DNA of 64,000 nucleotides from Immundisolibacter sp049322795 (lineage in GTDB: Bacteria > Pseudomonadota > Gammaproteobacteria > Immundisolibacterales > Immundisolibacteraceae): NCBI GenBank assembly GCA_049322795.1, contig JBMOQH010000012.1:1-64000 (forward strand), given 5' to 3'. This document shows, piece by piece, positions 8,121 to 15,695 of the stretch; position 1 is the stretch's first letter; the number at the start of each line of letters is the position of its first letter. The notes beneath the pieces are model-generated. The model did not search any database. It saw only the letters and a list, made by a program, of their open reading frames with translations, and was not told the DNA's origin. Both the position numbers and the translations under genes were made by a program.

Positions 8121-9044
8121 TCACTTCACCGGTGTCAGCCAGTCGAGGTGGCCCTCGTGCTGACCGTTCACGGTGGCGAAAAAGCGCTCCTGCAGCGCCT
8201 GGGTGATCGGCCCCGGCCGGCCCTCGCCGATGATGCGGTCATCGAGCGAGCGGATGGGCGTTACCTCGGCCGCGGTGCCGGTGAAAAACGCCTCGTCGGC
8301 GATGTACACCTCGTCGCGGGTGATGCGCCGCTCGCGCACGTCGTAGCCGTTCTCGCGCGCCAGCGTGATGACCGTGTCGCGGGTGATGCCCTCGAGCGCC
8401 GCGGTGACGTCCGGCGTGCTGATCACGCCCTTGCGGATGACGAACACGTTCTCGCCGCTGCCCTCCGCCACGTAGCCGTCGACGTCCAGCAGCAGCGCCT
8501 CGTCGTAGCCGCAGGCCTGCGCCTCGCGCAGCGCCAGCATGGAGTTGATGTAGTTGCCGGTGGCCTTGGTGCGGCACATGGTGACGTTGATGTGGTGGCG
8601 CGAATACGACGAGGTGCGCAGGCGCACGCCGCGCTCGAGCGCGCCGTCGCCCAGATACGCGCCCCATTTCCAGGCCGCCACGGCAACGTGCACGCTCAGG
8701 TTCGGCGCGCTCACGCCCATGGCCTCGGAGCCGTAGAACACCAGCGGGCGCACATAACCGTCCTCGAGGCCGTTCTCGCGGATGGCGGCCCGGCAGGCGT
8801 CGGCAATCTGCTCGCGGCTGAACGGGATGTGCATCTGCAGGATGTGCGCCGAGGTGAACAGGCGCTCGACGTGCTCGTTCAGGCGGAACAGCGCCGTGCC
8901 GCGCGGGGTCTTGTAGGCGCGGATGCCCTCGAACACGCCCATGCCGTAGTGCAGGGAATGGGTCAGCACGTGCACCTTGGCCTCGCGCCAGGGGACCAGT
9001 TCCCCGTCGAACCAGATGACGCCGTCCCGATCGTCCATGCCCAT
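8121..9044 (-). CDS. ilvE: Branched-chain amino acid aminotransferase IlvE
   Basis: 307 residues, class IV PLP-dependent transaminase that makes or degrades Leu, Ile and Val with 2-oxoglutarate/glutamate. IWFDGELVPWREAKVHVLTH and HYGMGVFEGIRAY are typical of the N-domain. The PLP lysine lies in CRTKATGNYINSM, and VAEGSGENVFV with GTAAEVTPIRS complete the site. The start was chosen at MGMDD because GGAG lies 9 bases upstream; a second ATG two codons later is possible. The open frame further upstream lacks family sequence. First gene of the minus-strand LPS-core block. Confidence 0.94.
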   Translation of the reverse strand: MGMDDRDGVIWFDGELVPWREAKVHVLTHSLHYGMGVFEGIRAYKTPRGTALFRLNEHVERLFTSAHILQMHIPFSREQIADACRAAIRENGLEDGYVRPLVFYGSEAMGVSAPNLSVHVAVAAWKWGAYLGDGALERGVRLRTSSYSRHHINVTMCRTKATGNYINSMLALREAQACGYDEALLLDVDGYVAEGSGENVFVIRKGVISTPDVTAALEGITRDTVITLARENGYDVRERRITRDEVYIADEAFFTGTAAEVTPIRSLDDRIIGEGRPGPITQALQERFFATVNGQHEGHLDWLTPVK

Positions 9045-9216
9045 GGCACGAGTCTCCGCTGTAATCGCCGTTTTGCCGAAAAAAACGCCGGCCGGGGTGC
9101 CCGGACGGCGGCGGGCAAGTTTACACGTCGGCCGCCCGGCGCTGGCGGCTGATATCACGCCTGCCCGTCAAGCTGCTTACACTGCGGACCCCGCCACAAC
9201 CGTTCCCGAGGTCCGC

Positions 9217-9549
9217 ATGTTCTACAAGCTGGTCGCCGTCACGCTGTTCGTGTCCTTCATCGCCATGTCCACGTCCGGCCTTTTGATGTTCTTCATCGAG
9301 CGGCCGTCGTTCACCATCCAGATGCACCCGGTGCACAAGCTGTTCGGGCTGATCATGGTGGCGGCGATGACGGCGCACATCGCGCTCAATTTCCGGGCGC
9401 TGCGCAACTACGTGCGGGCCCGCGCCGTGGCGCTGACCGGCGGTGTGCTGGTGGCGCTGCTGGTGGTGCTGTACGCGGTGGCGATCAACAACAAGCTGCC
9501 GCCGGAAATCGCCGAGCCGCTGGACGCCCTCGGCGCCCAGGCCGAGTGA
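9217..9549 (+). CDS. Small DUF4405-like membrane protein
   Basis: 110 residues with three hydrophobic segments (about residues 4-28, 42-60 and 70-92). His residues in MHPVHKLFGLIMVAAMTAHI resemble the His-containing helices of DUF4405 and related small membrane cytochromes, so heme binding is possible but unproven. It is transcribed divergently from ilvE and is followed after 121 bases by a Rieske oxygenase; a strong hairpin separates the two. It might supply electrons to a neighbour, but nothing in the sequence proves it. Confidence 0.6.
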   Translation: MFYKLVAVTLFVSFIAMSTSGLLMFFIERPSFTIQMHPVHKLFGLIMVAAMTAHIALNFRALRNYVRARAVALTGGVLVALLVVLYAVAINNKLPPEIAEPLDALGAQAE

Positions 9550-9554
9550 TGCAT

Positions 9555-9588
9555 GCGCCGTCCGGGGTCCGCGGACCCCGGACGGCGC
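9555..9588. terminator. Perfect 16-bp inverted repeat between the membrane protein and the Rieske gene
   Basis: GCGCCGTCCGGGGTCC and its exact complement are separated by only two bases. It begins 6 bases after the membrane-protein stop codon. There is no T-tract, so it could be a factor-independent pause, an RNA-stabilising hairpin or a protein-binding site rather than a classical terminator. Confidence 0.6.
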
Positions 9589-9593
9589 GGGCG

Positions 9594-9607
9594 TTGACGG
9601 TCGTCAA
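9594..9607. promoter_or_regulatory. CRP/FNR-family box TTGA-N6-TCAA (perfect palindrome)
   Basis: TTGACGGTCGTCAA is a perfect match to the TTGA-N6-TCAA half-site layout used by FNR/ANR/FixK/DNR regulators. It lies 63 bases before the start codon of the Rieske oxygenase. The assignment to that regulator class is inference; no regulator of this type is encoded in the window. Confidence 0.5.
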
Positions 9608-9670
9608 GACCCGCCGCACGGCGCGCGCCACAGTTTCCCGACTCCGACAACGAGGCGGGAGACCCGTGGC

Positions 9671-11011
9671 ATGAAACCCAACGACATCGACACGCTGATC
9701 GTCGACCGGCCGGACAGCTGGCAGTTCGAGGTCAGCCGCAGCCTGTTCACCGACCAGGAACTGTTCGACCTCGAGATGAAGCACATCTTCGAGGGCACTT
9801 GGCTGTTCCTGTGCCACGAAAGCCAGGTCGCCAGGCCGAACGATTTCTTCCGCACCCGCATGGGCCGCCAGCCGGTCATCGTCACCCGCGACGCGGACGG
9901 CGGCGTGCATGCCTTCCTGAACGCCTGCCCGCACCGCGGCGCCATGTTGTGCCGCACCGCTCACGGCAACCAGAAATTCATCACTTGCCCCTACCACGGC
10001 TGGGTGTTCGATAGCGCCGGCCGTTGCGTGGACATCAAGGACCAGGCCAAGGGCGCCTACCCGCCGGCCTTCATGAGCCAGAGCCACGACCTCGCGCCGG
10101 TGCCGCGCGTGCGTGTCTACCGGGGCTTCGTGTTCGGCAGTCTGAACGCGGATGTGCCGGATCTGGAAACGCATCTCGGCAACACGCGGCCGTTCATCGA
10201 CATGCTGGACGGCATGGGGCCGGACGGCATCGAGGTGCTGCGCGGCGCCTCCACCTACACCTACCGCGGCAACTGGAAGATGCAGTGCGAGAACGGCATC
10301 GACGGTTACCACTTCACGTCCGTGCACGGCAACTACGTCGGCGTGATCACGCGCCGCCTGGAAGGCGCCGAGCACGGCGACCGGCCCGACAAGGTCAAGA
10401 CCGGCTTCGACAAGAACGCGCTCGCCGGGCGCACCGGCTGCTACGACCTCGGCCGCGGCCACGCCATGATCTGGAGCACATTCCCGCGGCCGGAAAACCG
10501 CCCGCTGTGGGACAGCGCGGACGAGGTCAAGGCGCGCATGGGCGAGGTCTACGCCGAGTGGATGCTGCGCCGTCAGCGCAACCTGCTCGTGTACCCGAAC
10601 GTGAACTTCATGGAGCAGGCCTCGTCGCAGATTCGCGTCTGGCAGCCGATCGAGCCCGGCCTCACGCAGGTGCAGATCTACTGCATCTCGCCCAAGGGCG
10701 AGAGCCGCGGCCAGCGCGAGCGGCGCATCCGCCAGTACGAGGACTTCTTCAACGCCACCGGCATGGCGACGCCGGACGACCTGTCTGAGTTCGAGGCCTG
10801 CCAGGCCGGTTTTCAGGCCCGCTACGTGGCCTGGCAGCAGGGCTACGACCGCGGCATGACGCGCATGGTGAAGGGCGCCGACGACATGGCGCAGCAGCTC
10901 GGCATCACGCCCGAGTCGAGTGGCGCCGACATCATGGACGAGACGCTGTACTACGGTCAGTACCGCGAGTGGCGGCGGCTGATCGGGCGGGGTGTGGCCC
11001 GCGGGCGCTGA
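9671..11011 (+). CDS. Rieske aromatic-ring-hydroxylating dioxygenase, alpha subunit (BenA/AntA-like)
   Basis: 446 residues. The Rieske [2Fe-2S] domain has Cys86-x-His88 and Cys106-x2-His109. The catalytic domain has the mononuclear-iron motif NGIDGYHFTSVH with His214 and His219 and bridging Asp211. Length and layout resemble the large subunits of benzoate/anthranilate-type dioxygenases, which add O2 to a ring to give a cis-diol. The start ATG has GGGAG upstream. No beta subunit or reductase gene is adjacent: the next genes are convergent. It may work as an alpha-only oxygenase or borrow the beta subunit encoded 10 kb away. Substrate unknown. Confidence 0.9.
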   Translation: MKPNDIDTLIVDRPDSWQFEVSRSLFTDQELFDLEMKHIFEGTWLFLCHESQVARPNDFFRTRMGRQPVIVTRDADGGVHAFLNACPHRGAMLCRTAHGNQKFITCPYHGWVFDSAGRCVDIKDQAKGAYPPAFMSQSHDLAPVPRVRVYRGFVFGSLNADVPDLETHLGNTRPFIDMLDGMGPDGIEVLRGASTYTYRGNWKMQCENGIDGYHFTSVHGNYVGVITRRLEGAEHGDRPDKVKTGFDKNALAGRTGCYDLGRGHAMIWSTFPRPENRPLWDSADEVKARMGEVYAEWMLRRQRNLLVYPNVNFMEQASSQIRVWQPIEPGLTQVQIYCISPKGESRGQRERRIRQYEDFFNATGMATPDDLSEFEACQAGFQARYVAWQQGYDRGMTRMVKGADDMAQQLGITPESSGADIMDETLYYGQYREWRRLIGRGVARGR

Positions 11012-11031
11012 TCAGGACCGATGCAACGTGT

Positions 11032-11069
11032 CTGCGCGTGCATCCGGACGGTCCCGGATGCAGGCGCAG
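11032..11069. terminator. Hairpin between convergent genes
   Basis: CTGCGCGTGCATCCGG pairs with CCGGATGCAGGCGCAG with one mismatch and a 6-base loop. It lies in the 62-base gap between the convergent Rieske gene and the first ferredoxin gene. No T-run is present, so it is probably a bidirectional transcription-end structure. Confidence 0.6.
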
Positions 11070-11073
11070 AGCC

Positions 11074-11382
11074 TCAGGCCGCGGGCTGCTCCAGGCTGTA
11101 ATCCGGCACGTCGACTTCCACATCGCCGTCCAGCAGCCTGGTGACGCAGGACAGGCGCGCGTTCGACGGCGCGCCTTCGGCCGCCAGCGTGCGGGTCTCG
11201 GTTGCGAACGGCGGGCTCAGGTGCTCCATGCCGGACACGATCAGCACGATGTCCGAGCCGCAGCTGCCAAGCCCGCAGGAGGTGTGGATGGGGATGCCTG
11301 CCCGTCCGCGGACCAGTCCGAGCAGGCTCGAGCCCGGCATCACCTTGCGCCACGGCCCGCCGTTGATGCGGATGCGCGCCAC
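11074..11382 (-). CDS. Atypical [2Fe-2S] ferredoxin, copy 1
   Basis: 102 residues with a plant-type ferredoxin layout: a beta-grasp start (MARIRINGGPWRKVMPGSSL), a cluster loop and a late cysteine. The usual C-x4-C-x2-C...C pattern reads Cys36-x4-Cys41-x2-Asp44...Cys79, so the third ligand position is Asp. The GTG start overlaps the TAG of the iron-enzyme gene by one base (TAGTG), implying translational coupling and a partner role. It probably passes electrons to that enzyme (inference). It differs from copy 2 at only five of 102 residues. Confidence 0.8.
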   Translation of the reverse strand: MARIRINGGPWRKVMPGSSLLGLVRGRAGIPIHTSCGLGSCGSDIVLIVSGMEHLSPPFATETRTLAAEGAPSNARLSCVTRLLDGDVEVDVPDYSLEQPAA

Positions 11383-12122
11383 TACCAGCGGGCGACCATG
11401 TCGAAGATGCCGACGCCGATCGCCTCCGACACCAGCCTGGCCCCAGCGGTGCAGGCCTTCTGGGTATTGATGTCGTCGGCGGCGATGTACTTGTCCAGCA
11501 CCCGCAGGCCGTCGTTGCCGTGTTCCATCTCCACTTCACCGCCGTGGATGCGGAACCATTCGGCGTCTTCCTCACTGAGGCCGTAGTGCCGGATGGCCGC
11601 CTTGCCCAGAGAGCCGAACACGGCCGGGGTGACGGTCTCGACGCCGACCGCGGTGGCCGCCATGCCCTCGACCCACGGCCGGTGGTAGACGTAGCCCTCG
11701 ATGATGATGCGCAGCGAGTGGATGTACGGATCGGGCTCGAAGGACACCCAGTCCGGGCCTTCCAGGATCGCGTCGCCGGGACCGCCCAGCGCGTTGACCA
11801 CCTGCGCCAGCAGAAACGGGTGATCGCGCTCGATGTAGGCGTTCTCGAGCAGTGCCGCCTTCACCACGTGGTCGTTCTTGGGACAATGTGCCGCCAGCGC
11901 CGCCACGTACTCCGGAAAGCCGGTGATGACCCATTGCAGGTTGGCCATCATGCGGGCGAATTTTTCCCGCGGCAGCTGCCCGTTGCGGATGTCGGCGAGT
12001 ACCGGATGTTCGAGGCCGCGGGCGGCGATCGGCTCCAGCACCTCGCTCTTGAGACGCTGCAACCACGAGCTGCTGACAGCCACCAGGTAGTCGGTCGGAA
12101 CGGTTTCGATCACGCTAGCCAT
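11382..12122 (-). CDS. Heme-oxygenase-like iron enzyme (PqqC/TenA/CADD fold), copy 1
   Basis: 246 residues, related to the iron-containing redox enzymes of the heme-oxygenase-like diiron oxidase (HDO) superfamily. Candidate metal ligands are in the helices ENAYIERDH (Glu93, Glu98, His101), VGVETV (Glu162) and HGGEVEMEH (His193, Glu196-200, His201). The start ATG follows GGAGGAG. Known members oxidise very different substrates, so no reaction is assigned. Its coupling to a ferredoxin, and the extradiol dioxygenase nearby, suggest an O2-using step in aromatic metabolism. A terminator upstream implies its own promoter in the 180 bases before the start. Confidence 0.75.
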   Translation of the reverse strand: MASVIETVPTDYLVAVSSSWLQRLKSEVLEPIAARGLEHPVLADIRNGQLPREKFARMMANLQWVITGFPEYVAALAAHCPKNDHVVKAALLENAYIERDHPFLLAQVVNALGGPGDAILEGPDWVSFEPDPYIHSLRIIIEGYVYHRPWVEGMAATAVGVETVTPAVFGSLGKAAIRHYGLSEEDAEWFRIHGGEVEMEHGNDGLRVLDKYIAADDINTQKACTAGARLVSEAIGVGIFDMVARW

Positions 12123-12301
12123 AAGGATTCTCCTCCACCAAACGGTTGTTCGAGTCGATCCCGGCATCGGCCGCGCCGTCCCTGGTCACGGCTGTACCGT
12201 GTCCATGCGCTGGGCCTGCGATGGCGTGTTTCCTGGCCCGCGGCCGATAGTGCGCCGGCTGGCGCCCAGATCGCAAGCCGCGCATCCGCCGTGAGACGGC
12301 C

Positions 12302-12341
12302 AAAAAAAAACCGGCCAGCCCCCATCGCAGGGGCGGCCGGT
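12302..12341 (-). terminator. Rho-independent terminator after ferredoxin copy 2
   Basis: Read on the minus strand: ACCGGCC-G-CCCC, a 6-base loop, GGGG-x3-GGCCGGT, then nine Ts. It lies 21 bases past the copy-2 ferredoxin stop and separates the two iron-enzyme/ferredoxin units into distinct transcripts. Confidence 0.9.
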
Positions 12342-12362
12342 CTACCCCTTGCATGCCGGGGT

Positions 12363-12671
12363 TCAGGCCGCCGGCTGCTCCAGGCTGTAGTCCGGCACGT
12401 CGACTTCCACGTCGCCGTCCAGCAGCCTGGTGACGCAGGACAGGCGCGCATTGTCGGGCGCGCCTTCGGCTGCCAGCGTGCGGGTCTCGGTCGCAAACGG
12501 CGGGCTCAGGTGCTCCATGCCGGACACGATCAACACGATGTCCGAGCCGCAGCTGCCAAGCCCGCAGGAGGTGTGGATGGGCACCCCGCCGCGGCCCTTG
12601 ATGAGGCCGAGCAGGCTCGAGCCCGGCATCACCTTGCGCCACGGCCCGCCGTTGATGCGGATGCGCGCCAT
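12363..12671 (-). CDS. Atypical [2Fe-2S] ferredoxin, copy 2
   Basis: 102 residues, nearly identical to copy 1; the differences are at residues 24, 25, 28, 30 and 73. It has the same Cys36, Cys41, Asp44 and Cys79 arrangement, so the Cys-to-Asp change is inherited and not a sequencing error. It starts with ATG 5 bases after the stop of its iron-enzyme partner. Presumed electron donor to that partner. A strong terminator follows. Confidence 0.8.
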   Translation of the reverse strand: MARIRINGGPWRKVMPGSSLLGLIKGRGGVPIHTSCGLGSCGSDIVLIVSGMEHLSPPFATETRTLAAEGAPDNARLSCVTRLLDGDVEVDVPDYSLEQPAA

Positions 12672-12676
12672 CGGCC

Positions 12677-13417
12677 TTACCAGCGCGCCACGGCGTCGAA
12701 CAGGCCGGTGCCGATGGCCTTGGCGACGAGGCTCGCGCCGGCGATGCAGGCCTTCTGGGTGTTGACATCATCGGCGGCGACGTACTTTTCGAGCACGCGC
12801 AGGCCCTCGTTGCCGTGCTCCATTTCCACCTCGCCGCCGTGGATGCGGAACCACTCGGCGTCTTCCTCGGCAAGCCCGTAGTGCTTGACGGCCGCCTCGC
12901 CGATGCGGCCGAACACCGCCGGCACCACGCTTTCCACGCCCACGGCGGTGGCCGCCATGCCCTCGATCCACGGCCGATGGAACACGTAGCCCTCGATCAC
13001 CATGCGCAGCATGTGGATGTACGGGTCGTAGTCGAACGACACCCAGTCCGGGCCTTCCAGGATGGCGTCGCCGGGGCCGCCGAGCGCGTTCACCGCCTGC
13101 GCCAGCAGGAAGGGGTGATCGCGCTCGATGTAGGCGTTCTCGAGCAGCGCCGCCTTCACCACGTGGTCATTCTTGGGGCAGCCGGCGGCCAGCGCCGACA
13201 CGTATTCCGGAAAGCCGGTGATGACCCAGCACAGGTTGGCCATCATGCGGGCGAACTTGTCCTTCGGCAGGCGGCCGGCCTCGATGTCCTTGAGCACCGG
13301 ATGCGCCAGCGCGGCGGCGGCGACCGGTTCCAGGATGTCGTTCTTCAGGTGCCTCAGCCAGTCGGCCTTTACGTCGATCAGGTAAGCGGTGTGAACGTCT
13401 TGTGCGACGGTAGCCAT
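12677..13417 (-). CDS. Heme-oxygenase-like iron enzyme (PqqC/TenA/CADD fold), copy 2
   Basis: 246 residues, the same length as copy 1 and about four-fifths identical by eye. Differences concentrate in the first 55 residues; all candidate metal-ligand helices (ENAYIERDH, VGVESV, HGGEVEMEH) are kept. The ATG follows GGAGGAG. The extradiol dioxygenase gene lies 196 bases upstream on the same strand, so dioxygenase, enzyme and ferredoxin may share a transcript ending at the terminator before copy 1. Reaction unknown. Confidence 0.75.
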   Translation of the reverse strand: MATVAQDVHTAYLIDVKADWLRHLKNDILEPVAAAALAHPVLKDIEAGRLPKDKFARMMANLCWVITGFPEYVSALAAGCPKNDHVVKAALLENAYIERDHPFLLAQAVNALGGPGDAILEGPDWVSFDYDPYIHMLRMVIEGYVFHRPWIEGMAATAVGVESVVPAVFGRIGEAAVKHYGLAEEDAEWFRIHGGEVEMEHGNEGLRVLEKYVAADDVNTQKACIAGASLVAKAIGTGLFDAVARW

Positions 13418-13613
13418 GGTTTGCTCCTCCGGATGTAGCCGCCGAAAAGAGGCCGGCGGCATGTCGTCGAAACCGCGCGGCTGACCCATCCGTGGCGCCG
13501 CGCGTGTGATCCCTGTCGTTCGCAGCCTCCTGCAGCGTTTCCGTTGCGCCACGGGTCCTGCGTGGCACATCGAGCCGTGCTGCCGGTAGGCCCCGCGGCT
13601 TCGTGTCAGGTCG

Positions 13614-14555
13614 TCAGGCGGCGCTGGCCTTGGCCGCGGCCTCGTCTTCCGGCGCCACCATGTCGAGGTCCATGCCGAAGCCGGATGCCTCCACCTCGTG
13701 GCCCCAGATGTCGGCCGCGTAGTACTCCTGCTGGCTCGGCGCGCTGCGTGCGCCCCAGCCGATCTCGGACAGCCAGCCGGACGGGTTGCCGCAGTAGAAG
13801 GTGACCGCCTGGTCGTTCGAGTGCTTGCCGATGTCGATGCCCATCGGCAGCTTGCGCGCCCGCACCGCGTGGTAGGCGACGCCGAGGTCGTTCAGGTCCG
13901 TGTACTCCAGCATCAGGTGGTTGATGCGCTTTGGCATCGGCCCGCCGAGGAACGCCACCGAGTGCTGACGCGGGTTGCAGTGCATGAAGGTCGGCATGAC
14001 CACCGAGCCGTCCGGCTGGCGCAGCTTGTACTCGACCGAGCCGCGCATGCCGAACACCTTGGTGTAGAAGTCGTAGGCGGCCTTGACGTCGTTCTGGCGC
14101 AGGATGCAGTGACCAAGGCCCTGATCGCCGGTGACGAAGCGGCCGAACATCGGCCGGCCGGGGTGGAACGGCCGAAACGTCATCACCTCCGGGCCATAAA
14201 ACACCTCGGTCGGGTTGCCGCCCGGGTCGTTGAGCTTCAGCAGCCCCAGCACGCGGCGCTCGTCGCACTCGGCGCTGCTTGCCCAGCGGTACGGCACCTT
14301 GGCGGCCTCGAGCTGCGCGGCCATTTCCTCGAGCTCGTCCGGCCCCGGCACGCGCCAGCCGATGTAGGCCATGTCGTCCTCGTTGCTCTGGTGCAGCACG
14401 AAGCGGTGGTGCCAGTCGTCCAGGCGCAGGTACTTGCGGTCGCCCTCGCCGGCGTCGTGCAGCTCCATGCCGACGATGTCCGTGGCGAAGCTCTCCCACG
14501 CCGCCATGTCGGTGACGTTGAAGCCCATGTAGCCGAGTTCGGTGACCTTGACCAT
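13614..14555 (-). CDS. Extradiol ring-cleavage dioxygenase (type I, BphC-like)
   Basis: 313 residues made of two vicinal-oxygen-chelate modules. The Fe(II) ligands of this class are all visible: His149 (GLGHCIL), His213 (INHLMLEY) and Glu264 (WLSEIGWG), closely matching His146, His210 and Glu260 of BphC. It cleaves a catecholic ring next to the hydroxyls (meta cleavage). The ATG has GGGGAGA upstream. The product would suit the hydrolase/hydratase pair at 37-39 kb. Whether the substrate is mono-, bi- or polycyclic cannot be told from sequence alone. Confidence 0.9.
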   Translation of the reverse strand: MVKVTELGYMGFNVTDMAAWESFATDIVGMELHDAGEGDRKYLRLDDWHHRFVLHQSNEDDMAYIGWRVPGPDELEEMAAQLEAAKVPYRWASSAECDERRVLGLLKLNDPGGNPTEVFYGPEVMTFRPFHPGRPMFGRFVTGDQGLGHCILRQNDVKAAYDFYTKVFGMRGSVEYKLRQPDGSVVMPTFMHCNPRQHSVAFLGGPMPKRINHLMLEYTDLNDLGVAYHAVRARKLPMGIDIGKHSNDQAVTFYCGNPSGWLSEIGWGARSAPSQQEYYAADIWGHEVEASGFGMDLDMVAPEDEAAAKASAA

Positions 14556-14639
14556 TGCGTTCTCCCCGCAGGTAACGGTGCGCCGCGACCGTCATGGTGC
14601 GGCTCTGGCGGGATTACGCCACGCAGGCCGCGGCGGAAC

Positions 14640-14653
14640 TTGACCCACGTCAG
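14640..14653. promoter_or_regulatory. CRP/FNR-like box TTGAC-N4-GTCAG
   Basis: TTGACCCACGTCAG lies between the divergent extradiol dioxygenase and crotonase genes, 114 bases before the crotonase start. It matches TTGA-N6-TCAA at all but the last base. It belongs with four similar boxes in the window. Regulator not identified. Confidence 0.35.
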
Positions 14654-14766
14654 GCCCGGCGCTCGCTGTACCGGACTCGGGCGCTTCGCTTATCCTGCCG
14701 AACGACCGTCCGGGCCACGCCCGGCGCATCACCCGTCCACACCATCCCGTCAGGAGAAACCCGCCC

Positions 14767-15549
14767 ATGAGCGAGCCGCAGGTCACGTATGCCCGCGAAG
14801 GCCACGTCGCCGTTCTCACCATGAACCGCCCCGAGGCCATGAACGCGATGAGCGTGGCCATGCTCACCGACCTCACCGCCGCGGTGCGCCGCTATGCCGA
14901 TGACGACGAGGCCTGGGTGGGCGTGCTGCGCGGCGAGGGCCGGGCGTTCTGCACCGGCGGGGATCTGAAGGAAGCGCTGGAGCTGATCGGCGACCAGCCG
15001 TCCAACTTCTACGTGATGCCGCGCCAGGGCCTGGAGGCCTTTGCGCTGGTGAAGGCGATTCCGAAACCCATGATCGCCGCCGTGCACGGCTACTGCATGG
15101 CCGGCGGCCTGCTGCTGGCCAATGCCTGCGACCTGATCGTGTCCGGCGAATCGTGCAAGTTCGGCATTCCGGAAACCTCGGTCGGCATGCCGACCATGGG
15201 GTACCTGGACCTGTGGAAGTTCATGGGTCCGCGCGTGTTCATGGAAAAGGTGCTCACCGCCGAGCCGTTCGGCGCCGCCGAGGCCAAGGCCTGCGGGCTG
15301 GTCAACCGCGTGGTGGCGGACGATCAGGTGCAGGTCGAAGCCATGGCGCTGGCGCAGAAGATCGCCGGCAACTCGCCGCGCTCGGTGGCGGCGCACACGC
15401 AGGCGGTGCGCCTGTCGGTCAAGTACAACCGCGAGGTGCTGGAGGAATTCCAGCGCCCGATCTGGGACCCGGTGGTGTTCGGGCAGGACATCCAGGAGGG
15501 CCTGTCGTCCTTCCGCGAGCGCCGCAAGCCGCAGTGGAAGAACCGCTGA
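14767..15549 (+). CDS. Enoyl-CoA hydratase/isomerase family (crotonase) protein
   Basis: 260 residues with the crotonase fold. The CoA oxyanion loops are GRAFCTGGDLKEA and HGYCMAGGLLLANACD. Of the two catalytic glutamates of true hydratases, the second is present as Glu136 (GIPETSVG), but the first (Glu144 of rat hydratase) is replaced by Leu116. It may therefore be an isomerase, hydrolase, lyase or weak hydratase. CAGGAG precedes the ATG. It is followed by an acyl-CoA dehydrogenase on the same strand, which suggests a short beta-oxidation-like set acting on an aromatic or alicyclic CoA ester (inference). Confidence 0.87.
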   Translation: MSEPQVTYAREGHVAVLTMNRPEAMNAMSVAMLTDLTAAVRRYADDDEAWVGVLRGEGRAFCTGGDLKEALELIGDQPSNFYVMPRQGLEAFALVKAIPKPMIAAVHGYCMAGGLLLANACDLIVSGESCKFGIPETSVGMPTMGYLDLWKFMGPRVFMEKVLTAEPFGAAEAKACGLVNRVVADDQVQVEAMALAQKIAGNSPRSVAAHTQAVRLSVKYNREVLEEFQRPIWDPVVFGQDIQEGLSSFRERRKPQWKNR

Positions 15550-15555
15550 AAATGA

Positions 15556-15654
15556 TGTGGGAGGCCCGGCCTCGCCGCGACTCCTGTGGGAGGCCCGCCC
15601 CCGGGCCGAATCGGGCAGGCGAAGGTTCGCGGCGAGGGCGCCGCTCCCACGCGG
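15556..15654. repeat. REP-like GTGGGAG...CTCCCAC palindromic element
   Basis: The crotonase/dehydrogenase gap holds GTGGGAGGCCCGGCCTCGCC, a second GTGGGAGGCCCGCC, and then GGCGAGGGCGCCGCTCCCAC, which pairs with the first. GTGGGAGCGGC-type elements with GCCGCGA are common dispersed palindromes in gammaproteobacteria. Only this one was seen in the window. Confidence 0.6.
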
Positions 15655-15695
15655 AAAAATCTAAAGGCAGCCCAAGGTCGCGCAGGAGAAACGCC

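Noticed and set aside
11520..12881. 453-codon plus-strand frame over the iron-enzyme/ferredoxin copies
   Set aside because: Its internal repetition only mirrors the duplicated minus-strand genes, and it crosses the terminator.
14592..14876. 94-codon minus-strand frame across the extradiol/crotonase gap
   Set aside because: It overlaps the crotonase start and its product matches no family; it would also cover the promoter region.
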